Positions 15,623 to 23,732 of a stretch of 64,000 nucleotides of DNA are shown one piece after another (position 1 is the stretch's first letter; each line of letters begins with the position of its first letter). This DNA comes from Streptomyces sp. SLBN-118. GTDB lineage: Bacteria > Actinomycetota > Actinomycetes > Streptomycetales > Streptomycetaceae. The notes beneath the pieces were generated by a model. The model searched no databases. It was not told the DNA's origin and was given only the letters and a program-made list of their open reading frames with translations. The DNA lies in assembly GCF_006715635.1 (NCBI RefSeq), contig NZ_VFNP01000002.1, positions 1,612,001-1,676,000 of the forward strand, given 5' to 3'. Both the position numbers and the translations under genes were made by a program.

Positions 15623-16879
15623 TCATCCGAAGAAGTTACGGACGTGCTCCAGGCCGTCGATCAAGGCATCGACCTCGGCCGGCGTGGAGTACAGATAGAA
15701 CGACGCCCGCGTGGTCGCAGGAATTCCGTACCGGAGGCAGACCGGCCGCGCGCAGTGGTGGCCGACCCGGACCGCGATGCCCTGCTCGTCGAGGACCTGG
15801 CCCACGTCGTGCGGGTGGATGTCTCCCAGGGTGAAGGAGATCGCCGCGCCGCGCTCCTCGGCCGTGGTGGGGCCGATGATCCGCAGGTCGGGGACCTCGA
15901 GGAGCCGCTTCACCGCGTACTCGGTAAGGGCGTGCTCATGCTGGGCGATCTTGTCCATGCCGATCGAGGTGAGGTAGTCCACGGCCGCGCCGAGGCCGAC
16001 GGCCTGGGCGATCGGGGGCGTACCGGCCTCGAATTTGTGCGGCGCGGGCGCATAGGTGGAGGAGTGCATCGAGACGGTCTCGATCATCTCGCCGCCACCG
16101 AGGAACGGCGGAAGGTCCTCCAGCAGCTCCTGGCGGCCCCACAGCACGCCGATCCCCGTCGGTCCGCACATCTTGTGGCCGGTGAAGGCCACGAAGTCGG
16201 CGCCGAGCGCCTGGACGTCCAGCGGCATGTGCGGCGCGGCCTGCGAGGCGTCGACCAGAACCAGCGCGCCCACGTCCTGCGCGCGGCGCACCAGTGCTTC
16301 GACCGGGTTGACCGTGCCCATGATGTTGGAGACCAGAGTGAAGGAGACGATCTTCGTCTTCTCGGTGATGATCTCGTCGATGTTGGACAGATCGAGGCGG
16401 CCGTCGTCGGTGAGGCCGAACCACTTCAGCTTCGCGCCGGTGCGCTGCGCCAGCAGCTGCCACGGGACGATGTTGGAGTGGTGCTCCATCTCCGTGATGA
16501 CGATCTCGGTCTCGTGGTCCACGCGGTAGGGCTCGTCCGCCCAGCCGAGCATGTTGGCCACGAGATTGAGCGACTCGGAGGCGTTCTTGGTGAAGATCAC
16601 CTCGTCGCGGCTCGGCGCGTTGATGAAGGCGGCGACCTTGTCGCGGGCACCCTCGTACAGCGCCGTGGCCTCCTCGGCGAGTACGTGAATACCGCGGTGG
16701 ACGTTCGCATTGTGCTGTTCGTAGTACTCGCTCAGCACATCGAGGACCTGGCGCGGCGTCTGCGACGTCGCCGCGTTGTCCAGGTATACGAGCTTCTTCC
16801 CGTCGTGGATCAAGCGGTCCAGGATCGGGAAGTCCTTGCGGATCGCCTCGGTGTCGAGGAGGCCCGGCAGCTGTGTCAC
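15623..16879 (-). CDS. sufS: Group II cysteine desulfurase SufS
   Basis: 418 residues, fold-type I PLP enzyme that takes sulfur from cysteine, leaving alanine, for Fe-S cluster building. PLP lysine is Lys236 in AFTGHKMCGPTGIG; the active-site cysteine is Cys376 in GHHCARPVC. LDNAATSQTP near the N-terminus and NIMGTVNPV are family landmarks. The start codon overlaps the sufC stop by four bases. Together with SufU it forms the sulfur-donor part of the SUF machine. Confidence 0.94.
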   Translation of the reverse strand: MTQLPGLLDTEAIRKDFPILDRLIHDGKKLVYLDNAATSQTPRQVLDVLSEYYEQHNANVHRGIHVLAEEATALYEGARDKVAAFINAPSRDEVIFTKNASESLNLVANMLGWADEPYRVDHETEIVITEMEHHSNIVPWQLLAQRTGAKLKWFGLTDDGRLDLSNIDEIITEKTKIVSFTLVSNIMGTVNPVEALVRRAQDVGALVLVDASQAAPHMPLDVQALGADFVAFTGHKMCGPTGIGVLWGRQELLEDLPPFLGGGEMIETVSMHSSTYAPAPHKFEAGTPPIAQAVGLGAAVDYLTSIGMDKIAQHEHALTEYAVKRLLEVPDLRIIGPTTAEERGAAISFTLGDIHPHDVGQVLDEQGIAVRVGHHCARPVCLRYGIPATTRASFYLYSTPAEVDALIDGLEHVRNFFG

Positions 16880-17640
16880 GCGGATACGCCACCCTTCGTG
16901 TATGCCTCGTAGCCCTCGGCCTCGAGCTTGTCGGCGAGCTCGGCGCCGCCGGACTCGGCGATGCGGCCGTTCGCGAAGACGTGAACGAAGTCGGGCTTGA
17001 TGTAGCGCAGGATGCGCGTGTAGTGGGTGATCAGCAGGGTGCCGACCTCGCCGCTCGCGTGGACGCGGTTGACGCCCTCGGAGACCTGGCGCAGTGCGTC
17101 GACGTCCAGACCGGAGTCGGTCTCGTCGAGGATCGCGATCTTCGGCTTGAGCAGCTCCAGCTGAAGGATCTCGTGGCGCTTCTTCTCACCGCCGGAGAAG
17201 CCCTCGTTCACATTGCGCTCGGCGAAGGCCGGGTCCATCTGGAGCGTCTCCATCGCGGACTTGACCTCCTTCACCCAGGTACGCAGCTTGGGGGCCTCGC
17301 CGCGGATCGCCGTCGCCGACGTACGCAGGAAGTTGGAGACCGAGACGCCGGGGACCTCGACCGGGTACTGCATGGCCAGGAACATGCCGGCGCGGGCGCG
17401 CTCGTCGACGGTCATCTCCAGGACGTCCTCGCCGTCCAGGGTCACGGTGCCACGGGTGATCGTGTACTTGGGGTGGCCCGCGATGGAGTAGGCGAGGGTC
17501 GACTTGCCGGAGCCGTTGGGGCCCATGATGGCGTGGGTCTCGCCCTGCTTCACGGTCAGGTCGACGCCCTTGAGGATCTCGCGGGGGCCGTTCTCGGCCT
17601 CGACGGAGACGTGCAGGTCGCGGATTTCAAGCGTTGCCAT
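16876..17640 (-). CDS. sufC: Fe-S assembly ATPase SufC
   Basis: 254-residue ABC-type ATPase without membrane partner. Walker A GPNGSGKST, the SufC-type signature FSGGEKKRHEI and Walker B AILDETDSGLD are all intact. It binds SufB-SufD and drives their conformational change during cluster assembly. ATG 17640 lies 7 bases after the Rieske-type gene stop. The product is soluble and cytosolic. Confidence 0.95.
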   Translation of the reverse strand: MATLEIRDLHVSVEAENGPREILKGVDLTVKQGETHAIMGPNGSGKSTLAYSIAGHPKYTITRGTVTLDGEDVLEMTVDERARAGMFLAMQYPVEVPGVSVSNFLRTSATAIRGEAPKLRTWVKEVKSAMETLQMDPAFAERNVNEGFSGGEKKRHEILQLELLKPKIAILDETDSGLDVDALRQVSEGVNRVHASGEVGTLLITHYTRILRYIKPDFVHVFANGRIAESGGAELADKLEAEGYEAYTKGGVSA

Positions 17641-17647
17641 GGGTGAC

Positions 17648-17968
17648 TCAGGACTCCTGGGTGACGGAGACGAGCACATCGTCCCCTTCGATCTTGACGG
17701 GGTATACGGGGACGGGGCGCGTCGCGGGGAGACCGGACGGCTTGCCGGTACGGAGGTCGAAGCTGGAGCCGTGCAGCCAGCACTCGATCTGGCAGTCCTC
17801 CACCTCGCCCTCGGACAGCGAGACGTTCGCGTGCGAGCAGACATCGTTGATGGCGAAGACCTCGCCCTCGGTCCGGACGACCGAGATCGGCGTGCCGTCG
17901 AGTTCCACCCGCTTCGGGGTGTCCTCCTCCAGCTCGCTCAGCCCACAGGCTCGGACGAAGGCGGCCAT
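17648..17968 (-). CDS. Rieske-type [2Fe-2S] ferredoxin inside the suf operon
   Basis: 106 residues. Rieske ligands: Cys44 and His46 (DVCSHANVSL) and Cys63 and His66 (IECWLHGSSF), the ferredoxin-component form of non-heme iron oxygenase systems. No signal peptide, so cytosolic. Its ATG shares one base with the sufD TGA (TGATG), and sufC follows 7 bases later, so it is an integral operon member. Likely an electron carrier or an easily loaded cluster protein for SUF; that role is inferred from position. Confidence 0.85.
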   Translation of the reverse strand: MAAFVRACGLSELEEDTPKRVELDGTPISVVRTEGEVFAINDVCSHANVSLSEGEVEDCQIECWLHGSSFDLRTGKPSGLPATRPVPVYPVKIEGDDVLVSVTQES

Positions 17969-19149
17969 CAGACGGACGCCTCCAGCTCCGCGTCGATCTT
18001 GGCGAGCAGGCGCTCCTCGACGTCGGGCAGACCGATCTTCTGGACCAGCTCGGCGAAGAAGCCGCGGACCACGAGGCGGCGGGCCTCGTCGGCCGGGATT
18101 CCCCGGGACTGGAGGTAGAAGAGCTGCTCGTCGTCGAAGCGGCCGGTGGCGGAGGCGTGACCGGCGCCCACGATCTCGCCGGTCTCGATCTCCAGGTTCG
18201 GTACGGAGTCGACGCGCGCGCCGTCCGTGAGGACGAGGTTGCGGTTCATCTCGTAGGTGTCCGTGCCCTCGGCCCGCGCCTCGATGAGGACGTCGCCGAT
18301 CCACACCGCGTGCGCGTCCTGACCCTGCAGCGCGCCCTTGTAGGCGGCGTTGGAGCGGCAGTGCGGGGCGTTGTGGTCGACCAGGAGCCGGTGCTCCTGA
18401 TGCTGGCCCGCGTCGGTGAAGTAGAGGCCGAGGAGCTCGGCCTCGCCGCCGGTGCCCGCGTAGGAGACCCGCGGGTGCAGACGTACGAGATCGCCGCCGA
18501 AGGTGACCACGATCGACTTGAACGAGGCGTCCCGGCCGACCAGTGCGTTGTGCTGGGCGACGTGGACGGCCTTGTCGTCCCAGTCCTGGACGGAGACGAC
18601 GGTGAGCTTCGCGCCGTCGCCGAGCAGGTAGTCGACATTGGCGGCGAGGACCGCGTCGCCGGTGTGGTCGACGACCACGACGGCCTCGGCGAAGGCGCCG
18701 AGCTCGATGACCTGGTGGGCGAAGGCGGTGCCGCCCTCCCCGTGCACGGCGATCCGGACCGGCTCGGTGAGCACGGTCTCCTTGGGCACGGTGACGACCG
18801 AGGCCTTCTCGAAGGAGGAGTACGCCTGGGCGGCCACGCGGTCCACCGGAGTGCCGGCCCTGCCGAGCCGCGCGTCCTCCCGGCCGACGGTCTCGACGAC
18901 GACGCCGTCGGGCGCCTCGACCTCCACCTTGATGCCGGTGCCGGTCGCGAGGGCGGTGCCGTCGTGCAGACCGGCCAGCCGCTCCAGCGGAGTGAAACGC
19001 CACTCCTCCTCACGGCCGTGCGGGACCGGGAAGTCCGCCACGTCGAAGGAAGGCGGCGCACTCATGCGGGTGGCGACGGTCGACTCGGCGGCCACCGCGA
19101 TGGAGCCGGCAGTGGTGGACCCCGCCGGAATGTTCTGAGCCTCAGCCAT
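17968..19149 (-). CDS. sufD: Fe-S assembly scaffold protein SufD
   Basis: 393 residues, partner of SufB in the SufBCD complex. The N-terminus has VPHGREEEWRFTPLERL; the C-terminal half is the long beta-helix, with the SufB/SufD-shared ending FYLQSRGIPADEARRLVVRG then FFAELVQ. Located 69 bases after sufB in the same direction, followed by the Rieske gene with one-base overlap. No frame damage. Confidence 0.93.
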   Translation of the reverse strand: MAEAQNIPAGSTTAGSIAVAAESTVATRMSAPPSFDVADFPVPHGREEEWRFTPLERLAGLHDGTALATGTGIKVEVEAPDGVVVETVGREDARLGRAGTPVDRVAAQAYSSFEKASVVTVPKETVLTEPVRIAVHGEGGTAFAHQVIELGAFAEAVVVVDHTGDAVLAANVDYLLGDGAKLTVVSVQDWDDKAVHVAQHNALVGRDASFKSIVVTFGGDLVRLHPRVSYAGTGGEAELLGLYFTDAGQHQEHRLLVDHNAPHCRSNAAYKGALQGQDAHAVWIGDVLIEARAEGTDTYEMNRNLVLTDGARVDSVPNLEIETGEIVGAGHASATGRFDDEQLFYLQSRGIPADEARRLVVRGFFAELVQKIGLPDVEERLLAKIDAELEASV

Positions 19150-19218
19150 GGCTGTCGTCGTGCTCTCTCTCTGCCTCTGCGTAAGAAATCAGTCGCTGCT
19201 GGGGAGGGCGGGCTGGGC

Positions 19219-20640
19219 TTAGCCGACCGACCCCTCCATCTGCAGCTCGATCAGCCGGTTGAGCTCCAGCGCGTACTCCATCGGGAGTTCCTTGGCGATC
19301 GGCTCGACGAAGCCGCGCACGATCATCGCCATCGCCTCGAACTCCGTCATGCCGCGGCTCATCAGGTAGAAGAGCTGGTCCTCGGAGACCTTGGAGACGG
19401 TCGCCTCGTGGCCCATGGACACGTCGTCCTCGCGCACGTCCACATAGGGGTACGTGTCGGAGCGGGAGATGGTGTCGACCAGCAGCGCGTCACAGAGCAC
19501 GTTGGACTTCGCGCCCGGCGCGCCCTCGCCGATCTCGATCAGACCGCGGTAGGAGGTACGGCCGCCGCCTCGCGCCACCGACTTGGAGACGATGTTGGAG
19601 GAGGTGTTCGGGGCCATGTGAACCATCTTGGCGCCGGCGTCCTGGTGCTGGCCCTCGCCCGCGAAGGCGATGGACAGGGTCTCGCCCTTGGCGTGCTCGC
19701 CCATCAGGTAGACCGCGGGGTACTTCATGGTGACCTTGGAACCGATGTTGCCGTCGACCCACTCCATGGTCGCGCCCTCGTACGCCACGGCGCGCTTGGT
19801 GACCAGGTTGTAGACGTTGTTCGACCAGTTCTGGATCGTCGTGTAGCGGCAGCGGCCGCCCTTCTTGACGATGATCTCGACGACGGCGCTGTGCAGCGAG
19901 TCCGAGGAGTAGATCGGGGCGGTGCAGCCCTCGACGTAGTGGACGTAGGCGTCCTCGTCGACGATGATCAGCGTCCGCTCGAACTGGCCCATGTTCTCCG
20001 TGTTGATACGGAAGTAGGCCTGCAGCGGGATGTCGACGTGCACACCCTTCGGCACGTAGATGAACGAGCCGCCGGACCACACGGCGGAGTTCAGCGAGGC
20101 GAACTTGTTGTCGCCGACCGGGATGACGGTGCCGAAGTACTCCTGGAAGAGCTCCGGGTGCTGCTTCAGCGCGGTGTCCGTGTCGAGGAAGATGACGCCC
20201 TGCTCCTCCAGGTCCTCACGGATCTGGTGGTAGACGACCTCGGACTCGTACTGGGCGGCGACACCGGCGACCAGGCGCTGCTTCTCCGCCTCCGGGATGC
20301 CGAGCTTGTCGTAGGTGTTCTTGATGTCCTCGGGCAGGTCCTCCCAGGACTCCGCCTGCTTCTCCGTGGAGCGCACGAAGTACTTGATGTTGTCGAAGTC
20401 GATGCCCGACAGGTCCGAGCCCCAGCTCGGCATGGGCTTCTTGCCGAACAGCCGCAGGCCCTTCAGGCGCAGCTTCAGCATCCACTCCGGCTCGTTCTTC
20501 TTCGCAGAGATGTCACGGACGACGTCCTCGGAGAGGCCGCGCTTGGCAGCTGCGCCCGCCGCATCGGAGTCGGCCCAGCCGAATTCGTACGTACCCAGAC
20601 CCTCGAGTTCGGGGTGGGCAGTCTCCGTGGGGAGAGTCAT
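19219..20640 (-). CDS. sufB: Fe-S assembly scaffold protein SufB
   Basis: 473 residues. SufB carries the nascent cluster in the SufBC2D complex. Landmarks: [50 protein letters not shown] and the ending [21 protein letters not shown]. Its ATG (20640) overlaps the sufR stop by four bases, so it is translationally coupled to its own repressor. Highly conserved and intact. Confidence 0.95.
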   Translation of the reverse strand: MTLPTETAHPELEGLGTYEFGWADSDAAGAAAKRGLSEDVVRDISAKKNEPEWMLKLRLKGLRLFGKKPMPSWGSDLSGIDFDNIKYFVRSTEKQAESWEDLPEDIKNTYDKLGIPEAEKQRLVAGVAAQYESEVVYHQIREDLEEQGVIFLDTDTALKQHPELFQEYFGTVIPVGDNKFASLNSAVWSGGSFIYVPKGVHVDIPLQAYFRINTENMGQFERTLIIVDEDAYVHYVEGCTAPIYSSDSLHSAVVEIIVKKGGRCRYTTIQNWSNNVYNLVTKRAVAYEGATMEWVDGNIGSKVTMKYPAVYLMGEHAKGETLSIAFAGEGQHQDAGAKMVHMAPNTSSNIVSKSVARGGGRTSYRGLIEIGEGAPGAKSNVLCDALLVDTISRSDTYPYVDVREDDVSMGHEATVSKVSEDQLFYLMSRGMTEFEAMAMIVRGFVEPIAKELPMEYALELNRLIELQMEGSVG

Positions 20641-21377
20641 GCGGGGTTCCTCCCGGCCGTGCTTGTGGATGCTGACGGTGTGGTGGTCTGTGGTGCGCTG
20701 TGCGGGATGAACGTGGTGCAGACGCCGTCGCCGTGGGCGATGGTGGCAAGACGCTGCACATGCGTTCCCAAGAGGCGGGAGAAGACCTCGGTCTCCGCCT
20801 CGCACAGCTGGGGGTACTGCTCGGCGACATGGGCGACCGGGCAGTGGTGCTGGCAGAGCTGCTCGCCGACCGGTGCGTTACGCGCCGTAGCAGCGTACCC
20901 GTCGGCGCTCAGAGCCTTGGCCAGGGCTTCGGTGCGCTGCTCGGGGGGAGCGGCGTCGACCGCCTTGCGGTAGGCCTTTGCCTGCGCCTCGAGCCGGTCC
21001 CGGGCGAAGGCGGCGACGGCTGCCTCACCAGCTGCCCCTCCACCTGCGGCCCGCTCGATCCAGCGCAGCGCGTCGACGGCCAGTGTGTCGTACGACTGCT
21101 CGAAGGCGTCCCGGCCGCAGTCGGTCAGGGCGAACACCTTCGCGGGCCGCCCGCGTGTGCGCGCGCCGTAGACCCGCTGCTCACGGGCTTCGACGACGTT
21201 CTCGTGCACGAGCGAGTCGAGATGGCGGCGGACGGCGGCCTGGGTGAGGCCCAGGCGTCCCGCGAGATCGGCCACGGTGGACGGGCCGTGATCCAGGATG
21301 GAGCGCGCGACCCGGTTGCGCGTGGAGCGCTCACCAGTCGCGAGTTCCTCCTGCGGAGCCTCGCCAACGTTTTTCAC
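20637..21377 (-). CDS. sufR: SufR, Fe-S-sensing repressor of the suf operon
   Basis: 246 residues. Winged helix-turn-helix at the N-terminus ([20 protein letters not shown], then [13 protein letters not shown]), a helical middle, and C-terminal cysteines 175, 179, 192 and 220 (QLCQHHC, QLCEAE, GVCTTF) suitable for a 4Fe-4S cluster. Holo-SufR represses suf and the apo form releases it. I start at GTG 21377: an AACAAT -10-like hexamer lies 6 bases before it, and the known SufR palindrome begins at this codon. Longer in-frame starts would pass through the promoter. Same operon as sufB. Confidence 0.9.
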   Translation of the reverse strand: MKNVGEAPQEELATGERSTRNRVARSILDHGPSTVADLAGRLGLTQAAVRRHLDSLVHENVVEAREQRVYGARTRGRPAKVFALTDCGRDAFEQSYDTLAVDALRWIERAAGGGAAGEAAVAAFARDRLEAQAKAYRKAVDAAPPEQRTEALAKALSADGYAATARNAPVGEQLCQHHCPVAHVAEQYPQLCEAETEVFSRLLGTHVQRLATIAHGDGVCTTFIPHSAPQTTTPSASTSTAGRNPA

Positions 21378-21390
21378 AACGCCATTGTTG
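21377..21390. promoter_or_regulatory. SufR operator at the sufR start codon
   Basis: CAAC-GCCATT-GTTG, an exact CAAC-N6-GTTG palindrome, the motif reported for Streptomyces SufR. It covers the region between the presumed -10 and the GTG start; TTGTCA at 21408-21413 (minus strand) can serve as -35 with an 18-base spacer. Confidence 0.85.
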
Positions 21391-21860
21391 CGTAATTCCT
21401 CTGGACGTGACAACTGCCGTCCATGGTGTGACCCGGTGCGCTTCATCACTAAGGGTTACCTAAGAACAGGGCCCGCCCGGCGGCAGCCGGACGGGCCCTG
21501 ACCAGGTAATACCCGGAATTAATGCGGCAAGATCCAGAAGGTCGGCGACCCTGATCGAATTCACCGGGGTCCTGCCGGAATTTGCCACGAATCCGAGGCC
21601 GGCAGACCGGCCGTGACCTGCAGCGGCCGTGAGTGAGGACCCGGTCAAGCCGCGCCCATGGAGCTCGGCGTTCGGATCCGCCGCGCCCGCGATACTCCGA
21701 GTGGTGGACGGTTCACCGGCGCTGCCCATGGTGGGGGTGCCCTGGCAGTTGTCGTCGCGGAAACGCCTCAGGAGCCAGTTCAGGCCATTCACCTCACCGG
21801 CGCCGACGGGTCCGGGACCCGCTCCCCAAGGGCCTTCAACCCCCGCCTAGACTCCTCGGC
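21391..21860. other. 470-base divergent region between sufR and the ABC exporter
   Basis: No convincing gene. It holds the sufR promoter, a weak iron-box-like stretch (21444-21462), an isolated strong hairpin (21467-21500) and the presumed promoter of the ABC ATPase (TAGACT at 21848-21853). A 110-codon minus-strand open frame (21460-21792) begins with a plausible GAGG site, but its second half has AAT, ATT and TTA codons unusual for this genome and it runs through the hairpin, so I do not call it a gene. Confidence 0.5.
21467..21500. terminator. Orphan hairpin terminator
   Basis: CAGGGCCCGCCCGGC pairs with GCCGGACGGGCCCTG (one mismatch) around GGCA. No confident gene ends here on either strand, so it may terminate an unannotated small RNA or leaky antisense transcription toward sufR. 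Confidence 0.65.
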
Positions 21861-22787
21861 ATGCGAAGCGAGTCCGTCGTCCAGATCCGGGGCCTGGTGA
21901 AGCGGTACGGATCCAAGACGGCCGTGGACGGCCTCGACCTCGAGGTCCCCCGTGGCTCCGTGACCGCCGTCCTCGGCCCCAACGGAGCCGGAAAGACCAC
22001 CACGGTCGAGACCTGTGAGGGCTACCGCCGCGCCGACAAGGGCACGGTACGGGTCCTCGGCCTCGACCCGGTCGCCGACGCCGCGCGGCTGCGCCCGAGT
22101 ATCGGCGTGATGCTCCAGTCCGGCGGCGTGTACCCGGGCGCCCGCGCGGAGGAGATGCTGCGCCACATGGCGAAACTCCACGCCCACCCGCTGGACGTGG
22201 ACGCGCTCATCGAGCGCCTCGGCCTCGGCAGCTGCGGCCGCACCACCTACCGGCGGCTCTCCGGCGGCCAGCAGCAGCGCCTGGCACTGGCCATGGCCGT
22301 GGTCGGCCGCCCCGAACTGGTCTTCCTCGACGAGCCGACCGCCGGACTCGATCCGCAGGCCCGCCGCTCCACCTGGGAACTCGTAGGCGAACTGCGCCAG
22401 GACGGCGTCTCCACCGTCCTGACCACGCACTTCATGGACGAGGCCGAACAGCTCGCCGACGTTGTCGCGATCATCGACGCAGGCAGGGTCATCGCCCAGG
22501 GCAGCCCGGAACAGCTCTGCCGCGGGGGCGCCGAGAACACCCTGCGCTTCACCGGGCGCCCCGGCCTCGACGTCGGCTCACTGCTCAAGGCCCTGCCCGA
22601 CGGCACGGAGGCGGTCGAGCTCACCCCAGGCGCGTACCGCATCACGGGCCAGGTCGACCCGCAGCTGCTGGCGACCGTGACCTCCTGGTGCGCTCAGCAC
22701 GGGGTGATGCCCAACGGCATCTCGGTCGAGCGCCACACCCTGGAGGACGTGTTCTTGGAACTGACGGGCAAGGAGCTGCGCTCATGA
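21861..22787 (+). CDS. ABC exporter ATP-binding protein
   Basis: 308 residues. Walker A GPNGAGKTT, signature LSGGQQQRLALA, Walker B LVFLDEPTAGLD and the switch histidine in LTTHFMDEAEQL: the DrrA/ABC-2 exporter type. The C-terminal extension (about 215-308) is normal for that type. Partner permease is the next gene. There is no Shine-Dalgarno site; TAGACT lies 7 bases before the ATG, so probably leaderless. The last eight residues (LTGKELRS) are encoded again just before the permease, see the repeat at 22755. Substrate unknown: lipid, peptide or drug. Confidence 0.9.
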   Translation: MRSESVVQIRGLVKRYGSKTAVDGLDLEVPRGSVTAVLGPNGAGKTTTVETCEGYRRADKGTVRVLGLDPVADAARLRPSIGVMLQSGGVYPGARAEEMLRHMAKLHAHPLDVDALIERLGLGSCGRTTYRRLSGGQQQRLALAMAVVGRPELVFLDEPTAGLDPQARRSTWELVGELRQDGVSTVLTTHFMDEAEQLADVVAIIDAGRVIAQGSPEQLCRGGAENTLRFTGRPGLDVGSLLKALPDGTEAVELTPGAYRITGQVDPQLLATVTSWCAQHGVMPNGISVERHTLEDVFLELTGKELRS

Positions 22788-22882
22788 TGCGGGATCACAT
22801 GGGTCGCCCCGACCGGGGGTCCGGGGGTTGTCCCCCGGGAAGACACAGCTTGGAGCTGACCGGCAAGGAGCTGCGCTCATGA
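22755..22882 (+). repeat. Small insertion bounded by 33-base direct repeats at the ABC gene junction
   Basis: The 33 bases ending the ATPase gene (22755-22787) recur at 22850-22882, ending on the overlapping permease start/stop ATGA, with two mismatches. Between them is a 62-base insert with a GC-rich hairpin, CCGGGGG-TTGT-CCCCCGG (22821-22838). Removing 95 bases restores a classical four-base ATGA overlap between the two genes. Confidence 0.8.
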
Positions 22883-23646
22883 GCGCCGGTACGTACACAC
22901 CGCGGCCCGGCGCCGCTCCGGTCGGGCGGATGATCGCCGCGCAGGCCGCGTTCGAGACGAAGATGCTGCTGCGCAACGGCGAACAGCTGCTGCTCACCGT
23001 GATCATCCCGTCGCTGCTGCTCGTCCTGTTCTCCACGGTCGATGTCGTCGACACGGGCAGCGGCGAGCCCGTCGACTTCCTGGCCCCGGGTGTTCTCGCG
23101 CTGGCCGTCATGTCCACCGCCTTCACCGGCCAGGCCATTGCGACCGGCTTCGAGCGGCGGTACGGAGTGCTCAAGAGGCTCGGCGCCTCGCCGCTTCCCC
23201 GCTGGGCGCTGATGGCCGCCAAGACCCTGTCCGTACTGGCCACCGAAGTGCTGCAGATCGTGCTGCTGACGGTCATCGCCTTCGGGCTCGGCTGGTCCCC
23301 GCACGGGAACCCTCTCTCCGTACTGCTACTGCTCGTCCTCGGCACCGCCGCCTTCTCCGGCCTCGGCCTGCTGATGGCCGGAACGCTCAGGGCCGAGGCC
23401 ACGCTCGCCGCGGCCAACCTGGTCTTTCTGCTGCTCCTTGTGGGCGGCGGGGTGATCGTGCCGCTGGACAAATTCCCGGACGCGGCCGCTACGGTGCTCG
23501 GGCTGCTGCCGATCTCGGCGCTCTCGGACGGACTGCGTGAGGTGCTCCGGCACGGCGCGGGAGTGCCGTGGGGCGATCTGGGCATCCTCGCCCTCTGGGC
23601 GGTGCTCGGACTGGGGGTAGCTGCCCGGCTGTTCCGCTGGGAGTAA
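22879..23646 (+). CDS. ABC-2 type exporter permease
   Basis: 255 residues with about six membrane helices. Pattern typical of ABC-2 permeases: MLLRNGEQLLLTVIIPSLLL at the start, FERRYGVLKRLGASPLPRWA (cytoplasmic coupling region) and LVGGGVIVPLDKFP. Start ATG 22879 uses AAGGAG, which lies inside the second copy of the duplicated 33-base segment. It works with the ATPase immediately upstream. Expression may have changed because the original overlap was separated by the insertion and its hairpin. Confidence 0.88.
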   Translation: MSAGTYTPRPGAAPVGRMIAAQAAFETKMLLRNGEQLLLTVIIPSLLLVLFSTVDVVDTGSGEPVDFLAPGVLALAVMSTAFTGQAIATGFERRYGVLKRLGASPLPRWALMAAKTLSVLATEVLQIVLLTVIAFGLGWSPHGNPLSVLLLLVLGTAAFSGLGLLMAGTLRAEATLAAANLVFLLLLVGGGVIVPLDKFPDAAATVLGLLPISALSDGLREVLRHGAGVPWGDLGILALWAVLGLGVAARLFRWE

Positions 23647-23732
23647 GGATCTGTCAGGCTCACGCGTCTTCCGCCGGGACTGACCCACGGGCCAGTATGA
23701 GCCTGCCAAGATCCGCACGGTGGGAGGCGTCT

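Noticed and set aside
18157..20973. 938-codon plus-strand open frame opposite sufB/sufD/sufR
   Set aside because: It is an antisense shadow of highly conserved suf genes; its translation is Asp/Val/Gly/Arg-rich with no domain, and long antisense frames are expected at this GC content.
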